From positions 1-64,000 of the forward strand of contig NZ_JAELUH010000006.1 of assembly GCF_016429215.1 (NCBI RefSeq): a DNA stretch of 64,000 nucleotides, in the 5' to 3' direction. Position 1 is the stretch's first letter, and every line of letters starts with the position of its first letter. A program made the translations under genes and the position numbers. Below, in pieces: positions 26,047 to 36,900 of the stretch. A model generated the notes under the pieces. The model was not told the DNA's origin and did no database searches. It saw only the letters and a program-made list of their open reading frames with translations. The stretch is from Herbaspirillum sp. ASV7. GTDB lineage: Bacteria; Pseudomonadota; Gammaproteobacteria; Burkholderiales; Burkholderiaceae_D.

Positions 26047-28334
26047 GATGTGGCTTCTCCAATCAAGTCCGTGACGGCCTGCAGCAGGCTTTCGTCGTGG
26101 AAACTGCTCTTGGTGAAATAATGGTCGGCACCGGCTTGCAGGCCGCGTTGCCTATCCTCTTCCCGGTCCTTGTACGACACGATCATCACCGGCAATGCCT
26201 GCAGGCTGGGCGAGCCGCGGATAAGGCCCACCAGCTCGATGCCATCCATGCGCGGCATGTCGATATCGGTGATGACCAGGTCGAAGTGCTCGGCACGCAC
26301 CGCATTCCAGCCATCCATGCCATCCACCGCCACGGTGACCTGGTAACCACGATGGGAGAGCAGCTTGCGCTCCAGTTCGCGCACGGTCAGCGAATCATCC
26401 ACCACCAGCACCTTCTTGCGCAGCGCGCCAGCGGCCTGGTCCGCACCGCCCTGCTCGACCGTCTGCAGGCGCCCCGAGGCGGTCAGCTTCTCCACGGTAC
26501 GCAACATGTCGGCCACATCCAGGATCAGCAGCGGCTCGCCATCTTCCATCAGGGCGCCCGCCAGGATATCGGCAATTTTGCCCAGGCGTGGATCCAGCGG
26601 TTGCACCACCAGCATGCGCTCGCCCAGGAAGGCATCCACCGCCACGCCATAGGCGTGTTCCTGCTCGCCGATGACGACCACGCAGACGCTGCCATCGCGC
26701 GCGCGCCAGTGGCCCTTCTGCAGCACCTGGTGGGCGCTGACCAGTCCCACCTGGCGGCCGTCATGGGTAAAGTGCTGGTAGCCTTCCTGGGTCTGCAAGG
26801 CCTGCGCTGGCAGGCGCAGGGTACGATTCACATAGGCCAGTGGAAACGCATAAGGTTCCCCCGCGATCTCCACCAGCAGGCTGCGGATCACCGACAGGGT
26901 CAAGGGTAACTGCATCAGGAAACGGCTGCCCTGTCCCGGGCGGGTGCTGATGCGGATGGTGCCGCGCACCTGCTTGAGCATGTCGGCCACCACATCGAGC
27001 CCCACGCCGCGTCCGGAAATCTCGGTGACGGTGTCGCGCAGGCTGAAGCTGGGCAGCAAGAGGAACTCCAGCAATTCGGCCTCGGACAGGCGCGCAACCG
27101 TCTCCTGGTTCGACAGCTTGCGCTCCACCACGGTCTGGCGCAGGCGCTCCAGATCGATCCCGGCGCCATCGTCGGACACCTCGATCATCAGCATGCCGGC
27201 GCTATGCCGCGCTTCCAGTCGCACCACGCCCTGCTCGGGCTTGCCGGCAGCGCGCCGCTGCGCGCTGTGCTCGATGCCGTGGTCCACGGCATTGCGCAGC
27301 AGGTGGCCGATGGGGGCTTCGAGCTTGTCGAGGATGTCGCGGTCGATCTGGGTGGCCGTGCCGGTGATCTCCAGCCGTACCGACTTGCCCAGGGTATTGC
27401 CGACATCCCGCACCATGCGCGCAAATCCGCCCGTACCATCGGCAAAGGGGCGCATGCGGCAGGCCAGGGCCTCATCGTAGAGGCGTTGCGAGAGATTGAC
27501 CGAACGCCGGTCGAAGGCATCCAGCTCGGTGAGCTGCTCACCCAACAGGTGCTGGTTCTGCTGCATCAGGGTGCGCAGTTCCGACAGAGTGGTTTGGGCG
27601 TATTCATCCAGCGCGGCCGGCGGCAGCTGCTGCTGCAGCAGGTCGAGTGCCTGCATGGCCTCGCGCTGTAGGCGCTTCATGCGCAACATGCTGGCCGAGA
27701 AAGCTTGCAAGCGGCGCGATTCGACCAGCGACTCGCCCGTCAGGCTGAGCAAGCGGTCCAGGCTGTCGGCGCTGACCCGCACCGCCCGCGCACCGGCCGC
27801 TGCGGGCAGCGCGGCAGCGACGGTCGCAGCGTTCGCCTCCGGCGCGGCGGCTGCCGGAGCGACGTCGGTCGCCGGGATGACCGTCTCGGGCAAGGCCTCC
27901 GGCTGCGGCCAGGGTGGGAGGTCCGCGCCACCCATCACCGCCGGCAGCGCCTGCAGGAAAGCATCTACCTCGACGCTGCCAGCGTGGTCGGCCCAGGCCT
28001 CATCGCCATCCGGAGGCACGGCGATACGCCCCAACAGGTCGGCCCCGCGCAGCAGCACGTCGATGTGGCGCTTCTCCAGCAGCAGCTTGCCCTGCTGGGC
28101 CAGCACGAAGCAATCCTCCATGATGTGGGCCACCTTGACGGCGGTCTCCAGACCGACGATGCGCGCCGCGCCCTTGAGCGAGTGTCCGGCACGCATGCAG
28201 GCCTCCAGGTGCTCGGCGGCGTGCGGTTGCCGCTCCAGCGCCAGCAGGCTGGTGTTGAGCAGCTCGATCTGGCTCTCCGCCTCGAAGCGGAACAGGTCGA
28301 GCATGGACATCTGGCTGAAATCAGGCGTACTCAT
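26043..28334 (-). CDS. wspE: WspE: hybrid CheA-type histidine kinase with C-terminal receiver
   Basis: 763 residues. HPt domain with phospho-His 51 (AGHSLKGAARIVG), an Ala/Pro linker (about 150-180), dimerisation helices, an HATPase domain (HLLRNAVDHGIEH, DDGAGIDLERL, GRGVGLDVV), a CheW-like domain (about 470-610) and a C-terminal receiver (KKVLVVDDSLTVRE ... LVITDIDMPRMDG). This CheA-CheY fusion architecture is specific to WspE among Che-type kinases. It passes phosphate to WspR and WspF. It overlaps wspD and wspF by four bases each. Confidence 0.96.
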   Translation of the reverse strand: MSTPDFSQMSMLDLFRFEAESQIELLNTSLLALERQPHAAEHLEACMRAGHSLKGAARIVGLETAVKVAHIMEDCFVLAQQGKLLLEKRHIDVLLRGADLLGRIAVPPDGDEAWADHAGSVEVDAFLQALPAVMGGADLPPWPQPEALPETVIPATDVAPAAAAPEANAATVAAALPAAAGARAVRVSADSLDRLLSLTGESLVESRRLQAFSASMLRMKRLQREAMQALDLLQQQLPPAALDEYAQTTLSELRTLMQQNQHLLGEQLTELDAFDRRSVNLSQRLYDEALACRMRPFADGTGGFARMVRDVGNTLGKSVRLEITGTATQIDRDILDKLEAPIGHLLRNAVDHGIEHSAQRRAAGKPEQGVVRLEARHSAGMLMIEVSDDGAGIDLERLRQTVVERKLSNQETVARLSEAELLEFLLLPSFSLRDTVTEISGRGVGLDVVADMLKQVRGTIRISTRPGQGSRFLMQLPLTLSVIRSLLVEIAGEPYAFPLAYVNRTLRLPAQALQTQEGYQHFTHDGRQVGLVSAHQVLQKGHWRARDGSVCVVVIGEQEHAYGVAVDAFLGERMLVVQPLDPRLGKIADILAGALMEDGEPLLILDVADMLRTVEKLTASGRLQTVEQGGADQAAGALRKKVLVVDDSLTVRELERKLLSHRGYQVTVAVDGMDGWNAVRAEHFDLVITDIDMPRMDGIELVGLIRGSPSLQALPVMIVSYKDREEDRQRGLQAGADHYFTKSSFHDESLLQAVTDLIGEATS

Positions 28335-29035
28335 GTCATGCTCCGGTTGAGTACGTAGAACAACAGATCGTGATCGAGCAAGCCGATCTGGCGGCCGCGC
28401 CAGTCCAGCATGCCGCGGGTGTACTGGATGGCGGCCTGCGCCAGGGTGGTGGGCACCGGTGCCAGTGCATCACCGCAATAGCGGTGCAGGCCGGCCACCT
28501 CATCGACCGGGAAGACCAGCGTCTGGCCCTCGTAGTGGACCACCAGCAATTGCCCCGCCGGCTTGGCCGGTGCGGTGGCGAGCTGGAACAATTGTGCCAG
28601 CGAGATGCAGATGCGCAAGGCGCCCCGGATATTGAGCACGCCCTGGATGGCCGGATTGCGCTGGTGCGGCAGGCTGTGCACGGCACGCACCTCCGTCACT
28701 TCCTGCACGACCGCAGTGGCAATGGCCAGCCACTCCTCGCCGATACGCACCACCAGTGCCGAGGCCTGCGCCTGGAGCGCCTGGTTGGCGCCCTCTTCCA
28801 GCTCCGACAGGGCCGCCCGCCCCCACTCCCGCGCCACCTCCTCAGAGGCCGGCACGCGGTCGAGCTGTTGCAAGGCCGCGCTGGCAAAGCTGGGGCAATT
28901 CAGGCAGCGCACGTGTTGCTGCAGCAAGGGACAAGAGCTGTCGCCCTTGTTACCGATGCGGTTCCAGCAATCGTCGATCGCTGCCGCTTGCCGTGCTGCC
29001 CTGACAGCGACCATGTCGGCTCCTGTATCACTCAT
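28331..29035 (-). CDS. wspD: WspD: CheW-type coupling protein
   Basis: 234 residues. An N-terminal Cys-containing segment (CWNRIGNKGDSSCPLLQQHVRCLNCP, typical of WspD) precedes a CheW domain (about 90-225; VVRIGEEWLAIATAVVQEVTEVRAVHSLPHQRNPAIQGVLNIRG). It bridges receptor and kinase. The start at 29035 overlaps the wspC stop by 8 bases; in-frame sequence further upstream is only an antisense-like Arg/Cys-rich extension inside wspC. Four cysteines in the N-terminal segment could bind a metal, but this is not established. Confidence 0.93.
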   Translation of the reverse strand: MSDTGADMVAVRAARQAAAIDDCWNRIGNKGDSSCPLLQQHVRCLNCPSFASAALQQLDRVPASEEVAREWGRAALSELEEGANQALQAQASALVVRIGEEWLAIATAVVQEVTEVRAVHSLPHQRNPAIQGVLNIRGALRICISLAQLFQLATAPAKPAGQLLVVHYEGQTLVFPVDEVAGLHRYCGDALAPVPTTLAQAAIQYTRGMLDWRGRQIGLLDHDLLFYVLNRSMT

Positions 29036-30302
29036 GTCCGCCCTCCCCCGGCTGGCTGGTGCGCTGCGCGCGCAGGCGCATGCGTTGTGCCCCCGCCGCG
29101 TCTCCCTGCGCCTGCAACAAGGCTGCCAGGTGCAGCAAGGCCGCCTGGTGCGCGGGATCCAGATAGAGCGCCTTGCGATAGCAACGCTGCGCCTGGGCGG
29201 CATTGCCGTCGGCGTCGAAGATCAGGCCTTGCAGGTAGAACGCCTCGGCGCTCGGTCCCTGCTCCTGCACGGCCTGCTCGCACAGGCTGCCGGCACGCTC
29301 CAGTTGTCCCCGGTCGGCCAGGGCGCGCGCCTGTTGCAGCAGGGATGGCTGCGCTACGCACGCGCGGCTGTCATCGGCGCCACTGACAGCCGTCGGTCGC
29401 GTCGGCGGCACCAGCGGCTCCGATGGCACCGCGCTCGCCCATCCTGGCATGGCCACGGCAGGCTGCAGCGGCGCCACGCGGGCAGTCTGCGCCGCAGCCA
29501 TTGTGCCGGCTTTGCGTCGACGAAATCCGAATGCCAGCGGGATACCGGCCGACTCCAGCGAGGGCCCCAGCACGATACCGCCCTCGGCCGGACCGACGAA
29601 GAGATGGGCATCCTCGGCCATCAGGTTCTCCAGCAGCGCCACGACCTGCTGCTGCACGTTGCGCTCGAAGTAGATCAGCACGTTGCGGCACAGGATGAAG
29701 TGGTAGGGCTGGGCCTGACGCATGAAGTCCGGCGCCAGCAGGTTGCCGGGCGCAAAACGTACCTGGCGGCGGATCTGCTCATGCACCTCCCAGCCGCCTT
29801 CGCAGGGCAAGAAATGGCGGTCGCGGAACCCCAGGTCGCGGCCCCGGAAGGAATTGCGGCCATAGACACCCTGGATGGCCATCTCCAGCGAGCGGGTACG
29901 GATATCGATGGCGTCGATCTGGAACTGCGCGGGCATCACGCCGGCGTCGCGCAAGGCCATGGCCAGCGAATAGGGTTCCTCGCCGGTGGAACACGGCAGG
30001 CTCAGGATGCGTATCACCTCGCCGGGTCGTTTGGCCAGCCGTTCGCAGGCCAGGCGCGCCACCGCCAGCATGGCTTCGCGGTCACGGAAGAACCAGGTCT
30101 CGGGGACCACTGCCAGCTCGATGAGAGCCTGCAATTCGGTCTGGCTCGACAGCAAGCGGGCCAGGTAAAGACTGTCGTCGTCCAGCTCCAGCACGCTCAT
30201 GCGCTCGCGCACCACGCGTTCGATCAGGCGCGCGCCGACGGTGGCCATGTCAAGGCCCATGGCGGCCTTGAGCTTGCCGGCAATCTGCGGCAACGACTTC
30301 AT
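29028..30302 (-). CDS. wspC: WspC: CheR-type methyltransferase with TPR tail
   Basis: 424 residues. CheR N-terminal helical domain, then the SAM-binding domain (ILSLPCSTGEEPYSLAMALRD, about 97-117; IDAIDIRTRSLEMA; FILCRNVLIYF), and a C-terminal TPR region (about 330-410, AEAFYLQGLIFDADGNAAQAQRCYRKALYLDPAHQAALLHLA). It methylates WspA. CheR-TPR fusion is the standard WspC form. It overlaps wspB by four bases (ATGA). Confidence 0.95.
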   Translation of the reverse strand: MKSLPQIAGKLKAAMGLDMATVGARLIERVVRERMSVLELDDDSLYLARLLSSQTELQALIELAVVPETWFFRDREAMLAVARLACERLAKRPGEVIRILSLPCSTGEEPYSLAMALRDAGVMPAQFQIDAIDIRTRSLEMAIQGVYGRNSFRGRDLGFRDRHFLPCEGGWEVHEQIRRQVRFAPGNLLAPDFMRQAQPYHFILCRNVLIYFERNVQQQVVALLENLMAEDAHLFVGPAEGGIVLGPSLESAGIPLAFGFRRRKAGTMAAAQTARVAPLQPAVAMPGWASAVPSEPLVPPTRPTAVSGADDSRACVAQPSLLQQARALADRGQLERAGSLCEQAVQEQGPSAEAFYLQGLIFDADGNAAQAQRCYRKALYLDPAHQAALLHLAALLQAQGDAAGAQRMRLRAQRTSQPGEGGHE

Positions 30303-30778
30303 GCCGGCTCCCGCGGATAGAGCAGCGCGCGCACGGACTCATCCAGCAAGGCCGCGACATCGACCCGTTGCAGCAGGCTCCCCTGATAGGCCATCACCGG
30401 CCCCAGGTAGGGCGCCTGGTCATTGCGTACGGCACTGGCGAGAAAGTCGTCGGGATCGCATCGCAAGGTGTCGGTGGCCTGCTCCAGGATCAGACCTAGC
30501 AAGGCCGGCGCGCTCGCGGTAGGGATAGCGTGGGCGCGATAATGCACCAGCACCAGCCGCGTACTCACACGCGCATGCGCAGGCTGCCCTAGTGCCAGCA
30601 TGGACAAGTCGATCACCGGCACATGGGCATCGCCACGCGGCAGCAGGCCGGCCACCCAGTCGGGGGCGCCTGGCAGGCTCTTGCAGGGTGTCAGCGGCAG
30701 TACCGACGCCACCTCGGAGGCCGGCAGCGCATAGCGGTGGGACCCCAGCGAAAACAACAGGAACAGGGACAGGCTCAT
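30299..30778 (-). CDS. wspB: WspB: CheW-type coupling protein
   Basis: 159 residues, essentially one CheW domain: FLLFSLGSHRYALPASEVASVLPL at the N-terminus and a conserved GAPDWVAGLLPRGDAHVPVIDLSMLALG core. It couples the receptor to the WspE kinase; Wsp systems use two CheW proteins, WspB and WspD. It follows wspA by 18 bases and overlaps wspC. Confidence 0.93.
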   Translation of the reverse strand: MSLSLFLLFSLGSHRYALPASEVASVLPLTPCKSLPGAPDWVAGLLPRGDAHVPVIDLSMLALGQPAHARVSTRLVLVHYRAHAIPTASAPALLGLILEQATDTLRCDPDDFLASAVRNDQAPYLGPVMAYQGSLLQRVDVAALLDESVRALLYPREPA

Positions 30779-30796
30779 GGCTTGACTGCGCCGGCC

Positions 30797-32422
30797 TCAG
30801 CCCTGCACCTTGAAGCGCGAAACGCCATTGCGCAGCTCGTTGGACACCACCGTCAATTCCTCGATGGCCTGGCTGGATTGCTGCAGCGACTCCACCGTCT
30901 GCTGGGCCGCTTCGGACAGTTGCACCAGCGCCTGGTTGATCTGTTCGGCGCTGCTGGCCTGGGCCTGCATGCCTTCATTGACGATCTGGAAGCGTGGCGC
31001 CAGCGCCTGCACCTGGGCGATGATCTGCGAGAGCTGGCTGCCGGCGGTCTGCACATCCTGCATGCCACGCCGCACCTGGTCGGAGAACTTGTCCATGCCC
31101 ATCACGCCGGCGGCCACGGCGGACTGGATTTCCTTGACCATGACCTCGATGTCATAGGTCGCCACGGCCGTCTGGTCGGCCAGACGGCGGATCTCGGTGG
31201 CCACCACCGAGAAGCCGCGCCCGTGTTCGCCGGCCTTCTCGGCTTCGATGGCGGCATTCAGCGAGAGCAGGTTGGTCTGGTCGGCCACCTTGGTGATGGT
31301 GGTGACGACCTGGTTGATGTTGCCGGCCTTCTCATTGAGGATCGCCAGCTTGGCGCTGACCGAACCGGCCGCATCCATCACGCTTTGCATGGTGTCGCCC
31401 ATGCGGGTCAGGCCGGCCTGGCCACTGCCGGCCAGCGACGAGGTCTGTTCCGAGACCACCGAGACTTCATTCATGGTGCGCACCAGGTCACGCGAGGTCG
31501 CATGGATCTCGCGCGAGGTGGCGCCGATCTCGGTGGTGGTGGCAGCGGTTTCGGCAGCGGTCGCCTGTTGCTGGCGCGCCGTGGCGGCAATCTCGGTGAC
31601 CGAGGTTGCCACCCGCGCCGACGAACTCTGGGCCTGGGACACCAGTGCCGTGAGCTCATCGGTCATGCGATTGAAGCCGCTGCCGAGATGACCAAATTCA
31701 TCCTGGCGCGGCAGTTCCACGCGCCGCGAGAAATCTCCCGACCGCATGATGTCGAGGATGCCCATGAGCTTTTGCAGTGGCTCGTTGATGGCCCGCATCA
31801 GGAAGAAGCCGCATGCCAGCGCCGCCAGCAGCGCCGCCATGAGCGAGGTGAGCATGGCAAACTGGGCCGAGGTGACGGCATCGCTGATATGGCTGGCGGC
31901 CTCATCGGCGATGGACTTGTTCTTCTCCACCATGCGCTGGGTGAACTGGTAACCGAGACGCCACTGTGGCCGGATCTGCTCGTTGAAGACCTTGTCGACG
32001 GCGCCACGCTGGCTGAAGTCCATCTTCAGCGCCTCGGTCATCATGGCCCGGTATTTCTGCCGCGCGTCCTTGAACTGCTCGAAGATCTGGCGATCGTCAT
32101 CGCTGAAGACCGATTTCTCATAGTCTTCCTGCAGGCGGTCCAGCCGTTCACCGTTACGACGCAACAAGGCGATATCGGCCTGACGCTCGCCGTCACTGCC
32201 ATCGATCTGGGCAATCTGCTGGCTCAGCAGCAGGTTCTCGTACCAGGCGGCGTTGATCATGGTGCTGTAGTACAGCCCCGGCGTGGAATCCAGGCGCAAG
32301 GACGTGGCACTCTTCTCGATGCGGTTCAGATTGACCGCGAAAATCCCGGCCATCAGCGCCATGAGCAGCAGGATGAGCACGAAGCTCCCGAGTATGCGTT
32401 GCTTGATGGTCCAGTTATTCAT
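30797..32422 (-). CDS. wspA: WspA: surface-sensing methyl-accepting receptor
   Basis: 541 residues: TM1 (about 11-30), a periplasmic helical sensor of about 150 residues, TM2 (about 187-208), HAMP, and a signalling coiled coil with the tip [28 protein letters not shown]. The C-terminus ends at FKVQG with no NWETF-type tether, as expected for a receptor served by dedicated WspC/WspF. WspA senses surface contact or envelope stress in Pseudomonas. The start at 32422 ([14 protein letters not shown]) has AGGAAG upstream. First gene of the operon. Confidence 0.94.
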   Translation of the reverse strand: MNNWTIKQRILGSFVLILLLMALMAGIFAVNLNRIEKSATSLRLDSTPGLYYSTMINAAWYENLLLSQQIAQIDGSDGERQADIALLRRNGERLDRLQEDYEKSVFSDDDRQIFEQFKDARQKYRAMMTEALKMDFSQRGAVDKVFNEQIRPQWRLGYQFTQRMVEKNKSIADEAASHISDAVTSAQFAMLTSLMAALLAALACGFFLMRAINEPLQKLMGILDIMRSGDFSRRVELPRQDEFGHLGSGFNRMTDELTALVSQAQSSSARVATSVTEIAATARQQQATAAETAATTTEIGATSREIHATSRDLVRTMNEVSVVSEQTSSLAGSGQAGLTRMGDTMQSVMDAAGSVSAKLAILNEKAGNINQVVTTITKVADQTNLLSLNAAIEAEKAGEHGRGFSVVATEIRRLADQTAVATYDIEVMVKEIQSAVAAGVMGMDKFSDQVRRGMQDVQTAGSQLSQIIAQVQALAPRFQIVNEGMQAQASSAEQINQALVQLSEAAQQTVESLQQSSQAIEELTVVSNELRNGVSRFKVQG

Positions 32423-32556
32423 GCGCAGGCTTCCTTGGGTGGGTGCGGGTACCGGGACTTCCCGCATAGTGCAATCTAGAAATTCTTTGAGATTATCAAC
32501 GAATCTACTCAATATGACTATGATAGGGCGCAGAATAATTTCCAAAAAGAAACGAA

Positions 32557-32578
32557 ACGGCGCCCATCAGGGCGCCGT
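32557..32578 (-). terminator. Rho-independent terminator after the 120-residue membrane protein gene
   Basis: ACGGCGCCC (32557-32565), loop ATCA, GGGCGCCGT (32570-32578); on the minus strand a T-rich run (TTCGTTTCTTTTTGG) follows. It separates this gene from the Wsp operon promoter. Confidence 0.8.
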
Positions 32579-32606
32579 CGTGGCATGCGCTTGCTCCTGG
32601 CCTTGC

Positions 32607-32969
32607 TCAGGTCGGCATGGGCTTGTTGTCCTGCAGGTCGAGGAAGCCCTTGATGAGGCGATAGGCTTTCCAGATCCAGGCCAGCGAGAAAATCAGGATG
32701 GCCAGCGGAATGCCCACCAGGGTCATCCACACCACCCCACCCGCAAACATCCAGAACAGGTACCACCAGAAGGAGCGGATCTGCCAGCGGTGGTGGCTGT
32801 AGAGGAAGGTATCGCGGGCGTCGCCGCGCTTGAGGTAGTTGATGATCAGTGGCAGCCATGACAGCAGCCCCAGCGAGAACAGCACGCTGGCGCCATGGAA
32901 GAGATAAAGCCACCAGACCAGCTCCCGGGCCGATTGGGTCTGTGGGTCCAAGACCAGTTCCTGGTTCAT
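32607..32969 (-). CDS. Small polytopic membrane protein (DUF4870/COG3671-like)
   Basis: 120 residues with about three hydrophobic segments (LVWWLYLFHGASVLFSLGLLSWLPLII, WWYLFWMFAGGVVWMTLVGIPLAILIFSLAWIW) and a HHRWQIRSFWW motif between them, a combination seen in COG3671-type proteins. No function is known. It has an intrinsic terminator behind it and lies 52 bases downstream of serB, so it may be in the mfd-serB transcription unit. Confidence 0.75.
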   Translation of the reverse strand: MNQELVLDPQTQSARELVWWLYLFHGASVLFSLGLLSWLPLIINYLKRGDARDTFLYSHHRWQIRSFWWYLFWMFAGGVVWMTLVGIPLAILIFSLAWIWKAYRLIKGFLDLQDNKPMPT

Positions 32970-33021
32970 CGTGTCTCCTGTGATTGATCGGGGGTGCCGG
33001 CCTGTCCTCGCGGGGGAGGAT

Positions 33022-33888
33022 TCAGGCCAGCAGGTTCAAGATGCCGTCCAGTCCGACGAAATTCAAGCCCACGCTGGCCTGGGCGCGCACCACCGGCTTG
33101 GCCCGGAAGGCCACCGACAGGCCGGAGATGCCCATCATGCGCAGGTCATTGGCACCATCGCCCATGACGATGGCCTGGGCGGGCTGGGCGCCGATCTCCT
33201 GGCAGACGCGCTCCACCGTGGCACGCTTTTCCTCGGCGTTGACGATGCCGCCGACGACCTTGCCGGTGAGCTTGCCATCGACCACTTCCAGGGTATTGGC
33301 ATGGGTGTAGTCCAAACCCAGGCGGGCCTTCATGCGGTCGGTGAAGAAGGTAAAGCCCCCCGAGACCAGCAGGGTCTTCAGGCCGGCGGCCTGCACCGCC
33401 TTGAGCATGTTCTCGGCACCGGGCGACAGTTGCAGGCGCTCGTCGTAGACGCGCTGCAAGGCGCCGGCATCCAGGCCCTTCAACAAGGCCACGCGGCGGG
33501 TCAGGCTCTCGTTGAACTCGATCTCGCCACGCATGGCGGCTTCGGTGATCTCGGCCACTTGCGGCTTCAAGCCCTGCATGTCGGCGATCTCGTCGATGCA
33601 TTCGATGGTGATGAGGGTGGAGTCCATATCCATGGCCACCAGGCGGAAATCGGCCAGCCGACGCCCCTCGCCGATGATGGCATAGTCCAGGCGCGCCTTG
33701 AGGCAGGCGGCGTCGATGGCGGCCTTCTGTTCATCGGTGACGGCCACACCCGTCACGCGCCAGGCATCGGCATCGGCCACGCGGCCATCGGTGATGCGCT
33801 GCGCCTGACCGCCGGCCAGGGTTGCAATGGCGTCGATGTCGGCAGCGGAAACGGCGTGGCTCTTGGGGGCTTGCAGGATCAGGTTCAT
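33022..33888 (-). CDS. serB: Phosphoserine phosphatase
   Basis: 288 residues. The last step of serine synthesis: phosphoserine to serine. HAD-fold motifs: motif I MDMDSTLITIECIDEIAD (nucleophile Asp in DMDST), motif II LLVSGGFTFFTDR, and motif III with MGDGANDLRMM. The N-terminal about 85 residues form an ACT-like domain. It lies 67 bases downstream of mfd on the same strand. Confidence 0.95.
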   Translation of the reverse strand: MNLILQAPKSHAVSAADIDAIATLAGGQAQRITDGRVADADAWRVTGVAVTDEQKAAIDAACLKARLDYAIIGEGRRLADFRLVAMDMDSTLITIECIDEIADMQGLKPQVAEITEAAMRGEIEFNESLTRRVALLKGLDAGALQRVYDERLQLSPGAENMLKAVQAAGLKTLLVSGGFTFFTDRMKARLGLDYTHANTLEVVDGKLTGKVVGGIVNAEEKRATVERVCQEIGAQPAQAIVMGDGANDLRMMGISGLSVAFRAKPVVRAQASVGLNFVGLDGILNLLA

Positions 33889-33955
33889 GTTCTTGGTGGA
33901 GTTCGGGTAAATCGGTAAAAGCAGCGGCAGCGGTTCGACAGGCAGCAGGCCGGCC

Positions 33956-36900
33956 TCAGCCGGTCAGCGCCTTCATGGTCGTCTTGACCTGCTGCACGCG
34001 TGCCGCCAGGTCGGGCATGGCTGCCGTGATGCGCAGCTTGTCGGGGCCATTGAGCTTGACCTGGCGGTTCTTCTGCACCAGCGTGATGATGCGCATGGCG
34101 TCGATGGGTGGATTGGGGACGAACTGCAGCAGGGCCGCCTCCGAATGGGCATCGATCTTGATGATGCCCAGCGGCTTGGCGGCGATGCGCAGGCGGTGCG
34201 TCTCCACCAGCGCCTTGGCCTGGTCGGGCAGCTTGCCGAAGCGGTCGATCAGTTCTTCCTGCAGGGCGTCGATGGCATCGGACTTCTCGCAGTTGGCGAA
34301 GCGCTTGTACAGCGACAGGCGCTCATGCACGTCGCCGCAATAGTCATTGGGCAGCAGCGCCGGCACGTGCAGGTTGATCTCGGTGGTGGTCGACAGCGGC
34401 GCGGCCAGGTCGGGCTCGCGGCCGTCCTTCAAGGCGCGCACGGCCTCGTTCAGCATGTCCGAATACATCTGGAAGCCGATCTCGTGGATCTCGCCGGACT
34501 GGTGGTCGCCCAGCACTTCGCCGGCCCCGCGGATCTCCAGGTCGTGCATGGCCAGGTAGAAGCCGCTGCCCAGTTCCTCCATCTGCTGGATCGCTTCGAG
34601 CCGGCGCTGCGCCTGCTTGGACAGGCCCTGCACATCCTGCACCAGCAGGTAGGCATAGGCCTGGTGGTGCGAACGGCCGACCCGGCCGCGCAACTGGTGC
34701 AACTGGGCCAGGCCGAACTTGTCGGCGCGGTGCATGATGATGGTGTTGGCGGTGGGCACGTCGATGCCGGTCTCGATGATGGTGGTGCACAGCAGGATAT
34801 TGAAACGCTGGGCGACGAAGTCGCGCATCACCTTTTCCAGGTCGCGCTCGTGCATCTGGCCGTGGGCTACCGCAATACGGGCCTCCGGCAGCAATGCTTC
34901 CAGCGCGGCCTTGCGGTTGGCGATGGTCTCCACTTCGTTGTGCAGGAAGTAGACCTGGCCGCCGCGCTTCAATTCGCGCAGGCAGGCTTCGCGGATGGTG
35001 GACTCGCTCTCGGCGCGCACGAAGGTCTTGATGGCCAGGCGCTTCTGCGGCGCCGTGGCGATGACCGAGAAGTCGCGCAAGCCTTCCAGCGCCATGCCCA
35101 GGGTACGCGGGATGGGGGTGGCGGTGAGCGTGAGCACGTCGACCTCGGCGCGCAGGGACTTGAGCGCCTCCTTCTGGCGCACGCCGAAACGGTGTTCCTC
35201 GTCGATGATGACCAGGCCCAGGCGCGAGAACTTCACCTCGTCCGACAGTAGCTTGTGGGTGCCGATGACGATATCGATGGTGCCATCGCCCAGGCCCTTG
35301 ATGGCTTGCGTAACTTCCTTGCCGGTACGGAAGCGCGAGAGCTCGGCGATCTTCACCGGCCAGTTGGCGAAGCGGTCGGCGAAGGTGGCCGCATGCTGCT
35401 CGGCCAACAGCGTGGTCGGTGCCAGGATGGCCACCTGCTTGCCGCCCATCACCGCCACGAAGGCCGCGCGCAGGGCCACCTCGGTCTTGCCGAAGCCGAC
35501 GTCGCCACAGATGAGGCGGTCCATGGGCTTGCCGCCGGTCATGTCCTTGATGACGGCATTGATGGCGGCGGCCTGGTCGGCAGTCTCTTCAAAGCCGAAG
35601 CTGTCGGCGAAGGCTTCGTAGTCGTGCGCCGAATACTGGAAGGCATGGCCCTGGCGCAGCGCCCGGCGGGCATACAGGTTCAGCAGTTCGGCAGCGGTAT
35701 CGCGCACCTGCTGGGCGGCCTTGCGCTTGGCCTTTTCCCACTGGCCCGAGCCCAGCGCGTGCAGTGGCGCGTCTTCGGGCGAGGCGCCGGAATAGCGCGA
35801 GATCACGTGCAGTTGCGAGACCGGCACGTAGAGCTTGGTTTCCTTGGCGTATTCCAGATGCAGGAACTCGGTCTCGCCCTCGCCCAGGTCCATGCTGACC
35901 AAGCCCATGTAGCGGCCGATGCCATGGTTGCTGTGGACCACCGGGTCGCCGATCTTCAGTTCCGACAGATCGCGCACCATGAACTCGACATCGGTAGTGG
36001 CCTGCTGCTTGCGGCTGCCGGCGCGGCGGCCGCTGCCGGCATACAGCTCGGTCTCGGTCAGCAGCGCCAGCCCGGCGGCAGTGATGAAGCCGGCCTGCAG
36101 CGGCGCCACGCCCAGCATCAACGGCTCGTCGCTGGCCAGGAAGCTTTCCCAGTCCTCGCACAGCACCGGATGCAGGTCGTATTCGGCGAAGTACTGCTGC
36201 AGGGTCTCGCGGCGGCCATTGGACTCGGCGCAGATCAGCACGCGCTCGGCGCCCTTCAGCAGGAAGCTGCGCAGGTTCACCAGCGGATCGTCGGCACGGC
36301 GATTGACGGCGATGTTGGGCAGCGGTGCCGACACTGCCGAGGGCGCATCGTCGGTCTTGAGCACCCAGCGCGCGTGGGGTTTCAACAGGGTGAAGAAATC
36401 CTCGTCATCCAGGTAGATGGCCTTGGGTTCCAGCACCGGGCGTTCGCGGTCGGCATTGAGGAAGGTCCAGCGCGAGCGGGTGTCGCTCCAGAAGCGCTTG
36501 ATGGACTGCTCGATATCGCCCACGGTGGCAAACATGGCGTCGGCCGGCAGGTACTGGAACAGGGTGGCGGTTTCTTCGAAGAACAGCGGCAGGTAGTACT
36601 CGATACCGGCCGAGGCGATGCCGTTGCCGATGTCCTTATAGATGGCCGAGCGCGACGGGTCGCCCTCGAACACTTCGCGCCAGCGGTTGCGGAAGGCCAG
36701 GCGCGCCGCATCATCCATGGGGAACTCGCGCCCCGGCAGCAGCCGCACATCGCGCACCGGATAGAGCGAGCGCTGGGTGTCGGCATCGAAGGTACGGATG
36801 GTCTCGATGGTGTCGCCGAACAGGTCCAGCCGATAGGGCAATACCGAACCCATGGGGAAGATGTCGATCAGTCCCCCGCGCACCGAATACTCGCCCGGCG

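Noticed and set aside
30623-32479. 618-codon plus-strand frame opposite wspA/wspB
   Set aside because: His/Gly/Arg-rich shadow of the wspA frame; no motif and no ribosome-binding site.
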